DNA of 64,000 nucleotides from Sphingomonadales bacterium. Its GTDB lineage: Bacteria > Pseudomonadota > Alphaproteobacteria > Sphingomonadales > Sphingomonadaceae. Below, piece after piece: positions 34,798 to 43,922 of this stretch. The notes under the pieces are model-generated. The model ran no database searches and had not been told where the DNA came from. It was given only the letters and a program-made list of their open reading frames with translations. Location of the stretch: contig JADJXT010000001.1 in assembly GCA_016720115.1 (NCBI GenBank), forward strand, positions 992,001 to 1,056,000. The letters are read 5' to 3'. Position 1 is the first letter of the stretch; each line of letters opens with the position of its first letter. A program made the position numbers and the translations under genes.

Positions 34798-36138
34798 CTA
34801 TTTTTTCGACCGCTCGTCGCTGACCATATCTTCGGCCAGTTCGAGCCCGGCCTTGCCGCCTGCGGCGGTGTGGGACGGGGCGTGCGGCGGTTCGATAAAC
34901 TCCGGTTCTTCGACCTCCAGCATGCCTTCCCATTTGGTGATCACCGAGGTGGCCACTGCATTACCGACGACATTGGTCGCGGTGCGGCCCATGTCGAGGA
35001 ACTGGTCGATGGCAAGGATCAGCGCGACGCCCTCCACCGGCAGGTCGAACATCGCGAGGGTGCCGGTGATGACCACCAGTGAGGCGCGCGGAACGGCGGC
35101 GACGCCCTTGGACGAAATCATCAAGGTCAACAGGATGAGGATCTGCGTCGTGATGGACAGATCCATATTATAGGCCTGCGCGATGAAGATTGTCGCAAAG
35201 CTCATATACATCATCGAACCGTCAAGGTTGAAGCTGTAGCCCAGCGGCAGCATGAAGCCCGAAATCCGGCGCGGCACGCCAAAGCGGTCAAGCTGTTCGA
35301 ACAGCTTGGGCAAGGCGGCTTCGGACGAGGCCGTCGAAAAGGCGATCAGCATCGGCTCACGGATATAGCGGATCAGCGTCCAGATCCGTCGGCCAAGGAA
35401 AATCGCGCCAAGCGACAGCAGGATCACCCACAGGAGCGAAAGCGACAGATAGAATTCGACCACCAGCTCAAAATAGGTGCCGAGGATTGCAAGCCCGCTG
35501 GCTGCAACGACTTTCGCCAGCGCGCCGAACACGGCAAATGGCGCAAAGCGCATCACATAATGGGTGATCTGCAGCATCATTTCGGCCAGCGCATCGGCCC
35601 CGCGCACCAGCGGAGCGCCTTTCTCGCCAAGCGCCGACAATGCGACGCCTGCGAATAGCGAGAAAACCAGAATCTGCAGGATATTGTTGGTCGCCATCGC
35701 TTCGAAGGCGTTTTTGGGGAAGATCGACAGGATGAACTCCCAGAAATCGAGCTTCTTCACCTCGCCGATATTCTGTGCGGCGGCAGCAACCGTATCGACC
35801 GGCGCGCCTACCCCCGGCTGGAACAGGTTGACCATCATCAGCCCGAGCCCGATCGAGATGAAGCTGGCGATGATGAACCAGCTGATCGCGCGGAAACCGA
35901 TCCGCCCGAGCGCCGAACTGTCGCCCATATGGGCGATGCCGACCACAATCGTGGAAAGGATCAGCGGTGCGACCAGCAACTTGATGAGGTTGAGGAAGAT
36001 GTCCGACAGCAATTTGAACGTCTTGGTCGCATATTCGAACCAGACATTGTCCGGCGCGATACCAATATGGACGGCATAGCCGACAATCACGCCCAGGATC
36101 ATCCCCGCAAGGATGTACCATGTCAGTCGGCGGTCCAT
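34798..36138 (-). CDS. Dicarboxylate/amino acid:cation symporter (DctA/GltP family)
   Basis: A 446-residue inner-membrane secondary transporter of the DAACS family. The signature regions are present: SSEAALPKLFEQL (hairpin 1 serines), GYSFNLDGSMMYM, SSKGVAAVPRASLVV and DQFLDMGRTATNVVGNAVA. It imports glutamate, aspartate or C4-dicarboxylates with Na+ or H+. The C-terminal tail after VEEPEFIEPPH is hydrophilic. The start is ATG 36138; a longer frame upstream is not family-like. It is divergent from the NAD-glutamate dehydrogenase gene, which fits glutamate as the substrate. In the 160 bases downstream lie degraded REP fragments (34714-34726, 34765-34793). Confidence 0.92.
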   Translation of the reverse strand: MDRRLTWYILAGMILGVIVGYAVHIGIAPDNVWFEYATKTFKLLSDIFLNLIKLLVAPLILSTIVVGIAHMGDSSALGRIGFRAISWFIIASFISIGLGLMMVNLFQPGVGAPVDTVAAAAQNIGEVKKLDFWEFILSIFPKNAFEAMATNNILQILVFSLFAGVALSALGEKGAPLVRGADALAEMMLQITHYVMRFAPFAVFGALAKVVAASGLAILGTYFELVVEFYLSLSLLWVILLSLGAIFLGRRIWTLIRYIREPMLIAFSTASSEAALPKLFEQLDRFGVPRRISGFMLPLGYSFNLDGSMMYMSFATIFIAQAYNMDLSITTQILILLTLMISSKGVAAVPRASLVVITGTLAMFDLPVEGVALILAIDQFLDMGRTATNVVGNAVATSVITKWEGMLEVEEPEFIEPPHAPSHTAAGGKAGLELAEDMVSDERSKK

Positions 36139-36332
36139 TATTGCTTCCCCTCGAATTTTTCTGGTCTGGCCGCGTGGTAACCGAGCCGTAACCGCACGGC
36201 AAGCGCATCCGTTTCCCCAGCGTAAATTTCGTTTCAATCGCAACTATCTGGTTGTTTGGCCGTCCTGAAGGGGGCATAGGACTGAGTAAATGACAAGGGC
36301 TCGAGGCCCCAAAGGACGCGGAGCGAGTGAAC

Positions 36333-39300
36333 ATGGCAAGTGCCGACCCCAAATTGGCGAAACCCCTTCTGTCAGCGATTTTGGCGCGTACCCTGCCCGG
36401 CGAGACTGACGGTTTCGGCAAGGATGCGCAGGCGCAGGCAGTCGATTTCATGCTGGCAACCGCAGCCAGGCGGAAGAGCGGCACGCCCAATATCGCGGTC
36501 GATACCTTTTCCGACGAAGGCGGGCGACTGGCGATGCGCGTCGCGATCATCAACGACGATATGCCCTTCCTCGTGGATTCGGTCGCGGCGGCGCTGGCAA
36601 GCGCAAATGTTGTTATCGAGCGCCTGATCCATCCCGTCGTCGATGCCGAACGCGATGCCTCCGGAACATTGAGCAGCCTCAGCGACAAGCGCGGTTCGAC
36701 CGGAAAGCGCGAGAGCTTCATCTATGTCGAAACCTCGCGCATCGATGCGAAGGAACGGCGCGCGCTGGCAGACAGTCTTGCCGCTGTGCTTGAAGATGTC
36801 CGCTGTGCGGTGACCGACTGGCGCAAGATGCAGGGCGCGATGTCCGACGATTCTGACAGCCTACCCGAGGGTGAGGGCGCAGCCTTGATGCGCTGGTTCA
36901 TGGATGGTGCAATGACCGTGCTGGCGCATGAGCGCATCATCGGTGACGGGAATCGCGAAACGCGACTGGGGCTTGCCCGGTCAAGCGACGTGGCGCTGCT
37001 TTCCGTTGAGAGCATCATGCGCGCGCGCAGCTTTTTCGCCGAAGGGGGGCAGGCGCCGCTGATCCTGAAATCCAGCCGGGTTTCGACAGTGCACCGCGCC
37101 GTGCAACTCGATATTCTGGTTGTGCCGGTGCGCGATGGTGACAAGATCAAGGGGCTGGCGGTTACCGGCGGCCTGTGGACAAGCAACGCGCTGGCGACCC
37201 CGCCCGAGCGTATCCCGCTGCTGCGCACCCAGCTTTCGGATCTGCTGACCCGTTATGGCTTCGATCCCTCGGGCCATGCGGGCAAGGCGATGTCGCATGC
37301 GCTAACCTCGCTGCCGCACGACCTTTTGGTGTCGTTCAACCGGGCCGATCTGGAACGGGTGACGCTGACCGCAATGTCGCTGACCGACCGCCCGCGTCCT
37401 AAACTGCTCGCGGTGCGTTCGGCGCTTGGGCGACATGCCTTTGTGTTCATATGGTTGCCGCGCGACGACATCTCCACCGGGCTGCGCCGTGCAATTGAGG
37501 CGATGCTGACCGAGACAAAAGGCGCAAGCGTGCTTGGCTGGTCGATCGGGCTTGAAGATGGGGGGCTAGGCCTGCTGCGCTACCTGCTCGATCTTGAAGA
37601 CCGCAATGTGACGATTGATGAAGCGGACCTCGACCGCCGCCTGCAGTTGATGGTGCGCGGCTGGGAACCGGCGGTAGAGGCCGAACTCGCCAGTCTCACG
37701 GACGAAAAGCGTGCCGCTGCATTGATGGAACGCTACGCCGCTACCTTTCCGCAATCGCACCGTATGGCCTATCCGGTCGCGGAGGCCGCGCAGGACATGA
37801 TCGGCCTGCTGGCGATGGAACGCGATCACAGCCGCATCGCCCGCCTGATTGCCGACAAGGATCAGGACGACAGTACTCTCAGTCTGAAGGTCTATAATGC
37901 AGGCGGCGCGATGCCGCTGTCCGACATCGTCCCGGTGCTTGAGAATTTCGGTTTCAACGTGATCGAACAAGTGCCGACCGCGCTGCGTGACATTGCCTAT
38001 ATCCATGATTTTCACCTCGGCCTCCGCGGCGGGGCGGCAACCGCGCCGCTGTTCGCCCGCAAGGATGTGATCGAAACGGCGCTGACGCAGGTGATCGATG
38101 GCAAGGCGGAAAATGATGCCTTCAACCAGCTGATCACGATTGCCGGGCTGGAGCCGCAGGCGGTGGTGTGGCTGCGCGCCTGGCACCGCTATCTGCGCCA
38201 GACCGGCCTCAATTATGGAGTGCCCACAATCGTTGCGGCGCTGGGCAATAATGCCGGGATCGCGCGCGCGATCGTATCGCTGTTCACGGCGCTGCACGAC
38301 CCTGTTTTCGCAGGCGATCGTGCGGCTGTTGCGGTGAAACTGGATGAGGAAATCAAGGCAGGCCTCGCCAAGGTCGCTGCTGCCGATGAAGATCGCATAT
38401 TGCGCCTGATGCAGGCGGTGGTGAAGGCGACGCTGCGCACCAACGCCTTCGCTCCCGCGTCGAAAGAGGCGCTGGCCTTCAAGCTCGACAGCGCGAAAGT
38501 GCCGGGCCTGCCCGCACCGCTGCCCTGGCGGGAGGTGTTCGTCTATTCTCCCCGCGTTGAGGGTATTCACCTGCGCGCCGGGCCGGTCGCCCGCGGCGGG
38601 CTGCGCTGGTCCGACCGGCGCGACGATTTCCGCACCGAAATCCTCGGCCTGATGAAGGCACAGCGCGTGAAGAATGCAGTGATCGTGCCGACGGGCGCGA
38701 AAGGCGGTTTCTATCCCAAACGCCTGCCGGACATGCGCGTTGATCGCGATGCCTGGCTGGCGGAGGGCACCGAAAGCTATCGCATCTTCATCCGCACTTT
38801 GCTGTCAATCACCGACAATCTGGTCGACAACAAGGTCGTGCATCCCGACAGCGTCATGATCCGCGATGGCGACGATCCCTATTTCGTCGTCGCCGCCGAC
38901 AAGGGCACCGCATCATTCTCTGACGTTGCAAATGCCATCGCGCTCGAACGCGGCTTCTGGCTCGGCGATGCCTTCGCCAGTGGCGGTTCGGTGGGGTATG
39001 ACCACAAGGCAATGGGGATTACCGCGCGCGGCGGCTGGGTATCGGTGCAGCGCCATTTCGCCGAAATGGGCATCGATGTGCAGAAGGAGCCGGTGACCGT
39101 CGCCGGTGTCGGCGATATGTCGGGCGACGTGTTCGGCAATGGCATGCTGCTGTCGAAGGCGATCAAACTGGTCGCGGCGTTCGACCATCGCCACATCTTC
39201 CTCGATCCCGATCCCGATCCGGCAGCGAGCTGGAAGGAGCGGCAGCGGCTGTTCAACCTGCCGCGCTCAAGCTGGGTCGATTATGACGCCAAGCTGATTT

Positions 39301-40967
39301 CCAAGGGCGGCGGCGTGTTTGCGCGCAGTGAAAAGGAGATCAAGCTCTCCCCCGAAGTTCGCGCCCTGCTTGGCATTGAAGACAGCGTGATCGAACCGGC
39401 TGCGCTGATGAAAGCCATCCTCAAGGCCGAAGTCGGCCTGATCTGGTTCGGCGGCATCGGCACCTATCTGAAGGATGCGAGCGAGGCCAATGTCGAGGTC
39501 GGCGATCCCGCCAACGATGCCATCCGCATCAACGCGCAGGATCTGCGCGCCAAGGTTATCGGTGAAGGTGCGAACCTTGGTGTCACGCAGGCTGCGCGCA
39601 TAGCATTCGGACTGAAGGGCGGGCGGATCAACACCGACTTCATCGATAACAGCGCGGGTGTCGATTGTTCGGATAACGAGGTGAACATCAAGATCGCGCT
39701 CAACGCCGAAATGGCGGCAGGGCGCCTGAAGATCGAGCCGCGCAACACACTGCTCGCCAGCATGACCGATGAGGTCGCCGATCTGGTCCTTGAAGACAAC
39801 CGGATGCAGACGCTGGCGCTTTCGATCGCCGAAAGCGGCGGGGCAGGGGATTTGCCAGCCTATGTGCGGCTGATGGAAATCTTCGAAAGCCAGGGCAAGC
39901 TCGACCGCGTGGTCGAGGGGCTGGAGGGCAATGACGAATATCTGCGCCGCGAAGCCGAAGGCCATGGCCTGACCCGGCCCGAACTTGCTGTATTGCTGTC
40001 GACCGCCAAGCTGGCGGCGCAGGATGCAGCCGAGGATGGCCCGCTCGCCGCCGACAGCGCGATGGACGGTGAACTGCTTGCGGCCTTCCCCAAGCCGATG
40101 GCGGAGGCCCACGCGCAAGCGATCCTTACGCACCGGTTGCGCCCGCAGATCATCGCGACCAAGCTTGCCAACCGGATGATCAACCGCATGGGCATGCTGC
40201 ATCCGTTCGAACTGGCCGAAGAGGAAGGTTGCACGCTGGGCGTGGTGACCGAAGCCTTTGCGATTGCCGAACGGCTGTTCGATCTGCCCGCGCTCTGGGC
40301 CGAAATTGACGAAGCCAAAATTCCTGAAGCAACGCGCATCATGCTGTTCCAGCAGGTCGCGGTCGAAACCCGCGCGCACATGGCGGACATGATCCGCAAC
40401 GGCAAGGAAGACCGCAGCGTGGGAATGGCCATTGCCGATTACGCACCGGTCATCGATGAACTGTCGGCGGCGCGCAAGGATCTGCTCACCCCCGATGTGG
40501 CGGCGCAGACCGAAGCCTATGGTGACAGGCTGTCAGCCGGAGGTGCGCCTGCCAAGCTGGTTGCGAAACTGGTGCGGCTAGCCCAGCTCGATGGTGCCAT
40601 CGGCCTTGCCGCGCTGGCCACCGAGCGAAAGGCGGATGCCAAGGCGCTGACCAAGGCCTTTGTATTGCTCGGCGACGCGCTGGGAATTGGCTGGGCGCAG
40701 AATTGCGCAATGCAGATGGACCCCAAAGATCCGTGGGAGCGTTTGCTCGTTGCAGGCCTTGCGCGCGATTTCCAGGCGATGCGGCTCGATTTCCTGCGGC
40801 GGCAAAAGGCGATGGATGCCGATGCCGTGACGGCATGGCTGGGCAAGCACACCGACCGCGTGGCGATGTTCCGTTCGATGATCGACCGCGCCCGCCGTGG
40901 AGGCCTGCCGACACCCGCGATGCTCGCACAAATCGCCGGACAGGCGCGGACGCTGCTGGGACGGTAA
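36333..40967 (+). CDS. gdhB: NAD-specific glutamate dehydrogenase, 180-kDa class
   Basis: About 1544 residues. It deaminates glutamate to 2-oxoglutarate and ammonia with NAD. The large N-terminal half is regulatory (ACT-like segments, for example NDDMPFLVDSVAAALASANV). The catalytic region begins about residue 740, with GLRWSDRRDDFRTEILGLM, GAKGGFYPKR (substrate lysine), VAGVGDMSGDVFGNGMLLS and GEGANLGVTQAARI. This class occurs in proteobacteria such as Caulobacter and Pseudomonas and acts mainly in glutamate catabolism. The start is ATG 36333, with GGAG nine bases upstream; GTG 36327 would add two residues. The symbol follows the usage for this class and is not certain. Confidence 0.94.
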   Translation: MASADPKLAKPLLSAILARTLPGETDGFGKDAQAQAVDFMLATAARRKSGTPNIAVDTFSDEGGRLAMRVAIINDDMPFLVDSVAAALASANVVIERLIHPVVDAERDASGTLSSLSDKRGSTGKRESFIYVETSRIDAKERRALADSLAAVLEDVRCAVTDWRKMQGAMSDDSDSLPEGEGAALMRWFMDGAMTVLAHERIIGDGNRETRLGLARSSDVALLSVESIMRARSFFAEGGQAPLILKSSRVSTVHRAVQLDILVVPVRDGDKIKGLAVTGGLWTSNALATPPERIPLLRTQLSDLLTRYGFDPSGHAGKAMSHALTSLPHDLLVSFNRADLERVTLTAMSLTDRPRPKLLAVRSALGRHAFVFIWLPRDDISTGLRRAIEAMLTETKGASVLGWSIGLEDGGLGLLRYLLDLEDRNVTIDEADLDRRLQLMVRGWEPAVEAELASLTDEKRAAALMERYAATFPQSHRMAYPVAEAAQDMIGLLAMERDHSRIARLIADKDQDDSTLSLKVYNAGGAMPLSDIVPVLENFGFNVIEQVPTALRDIAYIHDFHLGLRGGAATAPLFARKDVIETALTQVIDGKAENDAFNQLITIAGLEPQAVVWLRAWHRYLRQTGLNYGVPTIVAALGNNAGIARAIVSLFTALHDPVFAGDRAAVAVKLDEEIKAGLAKVAAADEDRILRLMQAVVKATLRTNAFAPASKEALAFKLDSAKVPGLPAPLPWREVFVYSPRVEGIHLRAGPVARGGLRWSDRRDDFRTEILGLMKAQRVKNAVIVPTGAKGGFYPKRLPDMRVDRDAWLAEGTESYRIFIRTLLSITDNLVDNKVVHPDSVMIRDGDDPYFVVAADKGTASFSDVANAIALERGFWLGDAFASGGSVGYDHKAMGITARGGWVSVQRHFAEMGIDVQKEPVTVAGVGDMSGDVFGNGMLLSKAIKLVAAFDHRHIFLDPDPDPAASWKERQRLFNLPRSSWVDYDAKLISKGGGVFARSEKEIKLSPEVRALLGIEDSVIEPAALMKAILKAEVGLIWFGGIGTYLKDASEANVEVGDPANDAIRINAQDLRAKVIGEGANLGVTQAARIAFGLKGGRINTDFIDNSAGVDCSDNEVNIKIALNAEMAAGRLKIEPRNTLLASMTDEVADLVLEDNRMQTLALSIAESGGAGDLPAYVRLMEIFESQGKLDRVVEGLEGNDEYLRREAEGHGLTRPELAVLLSTAKLAAQDAAEDGPLAADSAMDGELLAAFPKPMAEAHAQAILTHRLRPQIIATKLANRMINRMGMLHPFELAEEEGCTLGVVTEAFAIAERLFDLPALWAEIDEAKIPEATRIMLFQQVAVETRAHMADMIRNGKEDRSVGMAIADYAPVIDELSAARKDLLTPDVAAQTEAYGDRLSAGGAPAKLVAKLVRLAQLDGAIGLAALATERKADAKALTKAFVLLGDALGIGWAQNCAMQMDPKDPWERLLVAGLARDFQAMRLDFLRRQKAMDADAVTAWLGKHTDRVAMFRSMIDRARRGGLPTPAMLAQIAGQARTLLGR

Positions 40968-40980
40968 TCAAATAAGGAGA

Positions 40981-41068
40981 TTAAACGGGGACAGTAATAT
41001 TTTTAGTTGCAGAGAGCGCCTGCTGCTATCTATGTCAGCCCCAAAAATATATACTGTCCCTGTTTAAT
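40981..41068. repeat. 88-bp inverted repeat with GGGACAGT ends
   Basis: The left arm TTAAACGGGGACAGTAATAT... (40981-41006) and right arm ...ATATACTGTCCCTGTTTAA (41042-41068) are nearly perfect reverse complements of about 26 bases. It sits just after the glutamate dehydrogenase stop and before the convergent glutaryl-CoA dehydrogenase stop, so it could also act as a bidirectional terminator. It belongs to the same GGGACAGT class as 20975-21057. Confidence 0.8.
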
Positions 41069-41071
41069 CGA

Positions 41072-42256
41072 TCAGAAAGCCGCGATCCCCGTGATCGCCC
41101 GGCCGAGGATCAGCGCGTGCACGTCATGCGCGCCTTCATAGGTGTTGACCGTTTCCAGGTTCACCATGTGGCGGATCACCTGATATTCCTCGCTGATGCC
41201 GTTGCCGCCGTGCATGTCGCGCGCCTGCCGGGCGATATCCAATGCCTTGCCGACATTGTTGCGCTTGACGATCGAGATCATGTCGGGGGCGAAGCGGCCT
41301 TCGTCCATCAGACGACCGACGCGCAAGGACGCCTGCAGGCCGAGCGCGATGTCGGTCATCATGTCGGCGAGTTTCTTCTGGTAGAGCTGGTTTGCCGCCA
41401 GCGGCTTGCCGAACTGCTGCCGGTCGAGGCCATATTGCCGCGCGGCGTGCATGCAGAATTCGGCTGCGCCCAGCGCGCCCCAGCTGATGCCGTAGCGCGC
41501 GCGATTGAGGCACCCGAACGGACCTTTCAACCCCTGCACTTCGGGGAGCAGCGCGTCTTCGCCGACCTCGACATTGTCCATCACGATCATGCCGGTAGTC
41601 GAGGCGCGCAAGGAAAGCTTGCCCTCGATTTTGGGGGCGGACAGCCCCTTCATGCCTTTTTCGAGGATGAAACCGCGAATGCCGTGCCCGTGCGCCTCGC
41701 TCTTTGCCCAGACGACGAATACGTCGGCAAAGGGGGCGTTCGAAATCCACGTCTTGCTGCCGTTCAGCACATAGCCGCCGTCGATCTTTTTCGCGACCGT
41801 GCGCATCCCCGCCGGATCGCTGCCCGCATCGGGTTCGGTCAGGCCGAAACAGCCGATCAGCTTGCCTGCGGCGAGGCCGGGCAGATATTTGCGACGCTGC
41901 TCTTCGGAACCATAAGCGTTTATCGGGTGCATCACCAGGCTCGACTGCACCGAAGCCATCGAGCGATAACCCGAATCGACGCGCTCGATTTCGCGCGCGA
42001 TCAGGCCGTAGGACACATAGCTCGCGCCCGCGCCGCCATATTCGGGCGCAATCGTCGCGCCCAGCAGCCCCGCCTGCCCCATCAGTGGGAACAATTCGGG
42101 TGCGTCCAGCTCTTCGCGAAACGCCTTGATCACGCGCGGCTGCAATTCATCCTGCGCAAAGCCATGCGCGGCATCGCGGATCATGCGTTCCTCTTCGGTC
42201 AACTGATCGTCGAGGAAAAAAGGGTCGGACCAGTCAAAGGCTGCCATTTCGGCCAT
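41072..42256 (-). CDS. gcdH: Glutaryl-CoA dehydrogenase
   Basis: A 394-residue FAD acyl-CoA dehydrogenase. It converts glutaryl-CoA to crotonyl-CoA with decarboxylation, the late step of lysine and tryptophan breakdown. Seen: IGCFGLTEPDAGSDPAGM, GSKTWISNAP, and the C-terminal NTYEGAHDVHALILGRAITG, where the Glu in TYEG is the catalytic base characteristic of GcdH. The start is ATG 42256, with GGAG six bases upstream. Divergent from an ALDH7/AmaB-like gene, which supports a lysine pathway role. Confidence 0.94.
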   Translation of the reverse strand: MAEMAAFDWSDPFFLDDQLTEEERMIRDAAHGFAQDELQPRVIKAFREELDAPELFPLMGQAGLLGATIAPEYGGAGASYVSYGLIAREIERVDSGYRSMASVQSSLVMHPINAYGSEEQRRKYLPGLAAGKLIGCFGLTEPDAGSDPAGMRTVAKKIDGGYVLNGSKTWISNAPFADVFVVWAKSEAHGHGIRGFILEKGMKGLSAPKIEGKLSLRASTTGMIVMDNVEVGEDALLPEVQGLKGPFGCLNRARYGISWGALGAAEFCMHAARQYGLDRQQFGKPLAANQLYQKKLADMMTDIALGLQASLRVGRLMDEGRFAPDMISIVKRNNVGKALDIARQARDMHGGNGISEEYQVIRHMVNLETVNTYEGAHDVHALILGRAITGIAAF

Positions 42257-42323
42257 GGGATTCTCCAATTCGTTTCAGGCTCGCTAGACTTTTCGTTGGA
42301 ATGAAACAAGTTTCCTCCGAAAC

Positions 42324-42411
42324 CGTCATGCTGAACTTGTTTCAGCATCTATTTCGCCGCAAGGACGGAGCTTGGCTGCACGATGGACCCTGAAACAAGT
42401 TCAGGGTGACG
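42324..42411. repeat. Inverted repeat CTGAACTTGTTTCAG family
   Basis: CGTCATGCTGAACTTGTTTCA at 42324-42344 and its inverted partner TGAAACAAGTTCAGGGTGACG at 42391-42411, two mismatches. It lies in the gcdH/amaB divergent promoter gap. Translating through it gives a spurious N-terminal extension (TLKQVQGDA) on the aldehyde dehydrogenase. Confidence 0.85.
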
Positions 42412-42428
42412 CAGTGGAGAGGAACGCT

Positions 42429-43916
42429 GTGCTTTACAACCAAGTCAATGATGCCCTGTCGGCGCTGAATTGTGCAGTTCCGAACGGCGACCTTACCGTC
42501 CATACCCCGATAGACGGCAGCCGGATCGCCTCAGTCGCCACAGCAACTGCCACCGAAATCGAAACCACGCTCTCCCGCGCGCAATCCGCCTTCCTCGCAT
42601 GGCGCACCGTCCCTGCGCCGCGTCGCGGCGAACTGGTTCGCCGTTTCGGCAACGCGCTGCGTGCGCATAAGGCCGATCTCGCCCGCCTCGTCACCATCGA
42701 ATGTGGAAAGCCGATCAGCGAAGGCGAGGGCGAGGTGCAGGAGATGATCGACATCTGCGACTTCGCGGTCGGTCTTTCGCGCCAGTTGCATGGCCTCACC
42801 ATTGCCAGCGAACGCCCTGGCCACCGGATGATGGAGCAATGGCATCCGCTGGGCCCGGTGCTGATCATCAGCGCGTTCAACTTCCCGGTTGCGGTCTGGG
42901 CGTGGAACGCGGCGCTGGCATTGGTGTGCGGCAACAGCATAATCTGGAAGCCATCGGAAAAGACCCCGCTCACCGCGCTCGCGGTGCAGGCGCTGCTCGA
43001 TGGCGTGCTGGCGGAATTTGACGATGCGCCGGAGGGGCTGTCGCAGGTGGTGACCGGTGCAGCCGATACCGGCGCGGCGCTGGTCGCCGACCCGCGCATT
43101 GCCCTTGTCTCGGCGACGGGCAGCACCCGGATGGGCCGCGCCGTGGGGCAGGTGGCTGCGGCGCGCTTTGCCAGAACGATCCTCGAACTCGGCGGGAACA
43201 ATGCGGCGATTGTCAGCGACAGGGCCGACCTCGATCTGGCGTTGCGCGGGGTATTGTTCTCGGCGGTGGGCACCAGCGGCCAGCGCTGTACCAGCCTGCG
43301 CCGTCTGTTTGTCCATGATGCGGTCTATGATGGTTTTGTCGAAAAACTGAAGGCAGCGGCGGCGAGCATTCCGGTGGGCGATCCGCTCGATACCGCCAAT
43401 CTTGCAGGGCCGCTGATCGACGAAGATGTCTATGGGCTGATGCAGGCGGCGCTGGCGGAGGCGCGCGCGACGGGCGCGAAAGTGCATGGCGGCGAAAGGA
43501 TTGACCGGCCCGGCGTCTATGTGCGCCCAGCGGTGGTCGAGATGGCGCGCCATGAAGGCCCGGCGTTGCGCGAAACCTTTGCGCCGATCCTCTATGTGTT
43601 CCGCTATTTGCACTTGGCGGAGGCCATTGCACTGCAGAACAGCGTCGGCGCGGGGCTTTCCTCGTCGATCTTCTCGCTCGACATGCGTGAGTGCGAACTG
43701 TTCCTGTCGGCTGCGGGCAGCGACTGCGGCATCGCCAATGTCAATATCGGCACATCGGGCGCGGAAATCGGCGGGGCGTTTGGCGGCGAAAAGGAAACCG
43801 GCGGCGGGCGCGAATCCGGATCGGATGCGTGGAAAGCCTATATGCGCCGTGCGACCAATACGATCAATTACAGCACCGCGCTGCCGCTGGCACAGGGCGT
43901 GCGCTTCGATTTTTAG
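42429..43916 (+). CDS. amaB: ALDH7 family L-piperidine-6-carboxylate / alpha-aminoadipic semialdehyde dehydrogenase
   Basis: A 495-residue aldehyde dehydrogenase of the antiquitin (ALDH7) type. The C-terminus FGGEKETGGGRESGSDAWK, then MRRATNTINYS, is diagnostic of ALDH7/AmaB; the nucleophile Cys is in GTSGQRCTSLRRL, and the Glu motif is ILELGGNNAAIV. Enzymes of this type convert aminoadipic semialdehyde (in equilibrium with piperidine-6-carboxylate) to aminoadipate in lysine catabolism. The start is GTG 42429; the longer reading from 42372 runs through a repeat and is rejected. Its location beside gcdH supports the assignment. Confidence 0.88.
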   Translation: MLYNQVNDALSALNCAVPNGDLTVHTPIDGSRIASVATATATEIETTLSRAQSAFLAWRTVPAPRRGELVRRFGNALRAHKADLARLVTIECGKPISEGEGEVQEMIDICDFAVGLSRQLHGLTIASERPGHRMMEQWHPLGPVLIISAFNFPVAVWAWNAALALVCGNSIIWKPSEKTPLTALAVQALLDGVLAEFDDAPEGLSQVVTGAADTGAALVADPRIALVSATGSTRMGRAVGQVAAARFARTILELGGNNAAIVSDRADLDLALRGVLFSAVGTSGQRCTSLRRLFVHDAVYDGFVEKLKAAAASIPVGDPLDTANLAGPLIDEDVYGLMQAALAEARATGAKVHGGERIDRPGVYVRPAVVEMARHEGPALRETFAPILYVFRYLHLAEAIALQNSVGAGLSSSIFSLDMRECELFLSAAGSDCGIANVNIGTSGAEIGGAFGGEKETGGGRESGSDAWKAYMRRATNTINYSTALPLAQGVRFDF

Positions 43917-43922
43917 GCCGGA

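Noticed and set aside
42372..42428. N-terminal extension of the ALDH7 gene (TLKQVQGDA)
   Set aside because: This is a translated intergenic repeat; GTG 42429 gives the normal family length.
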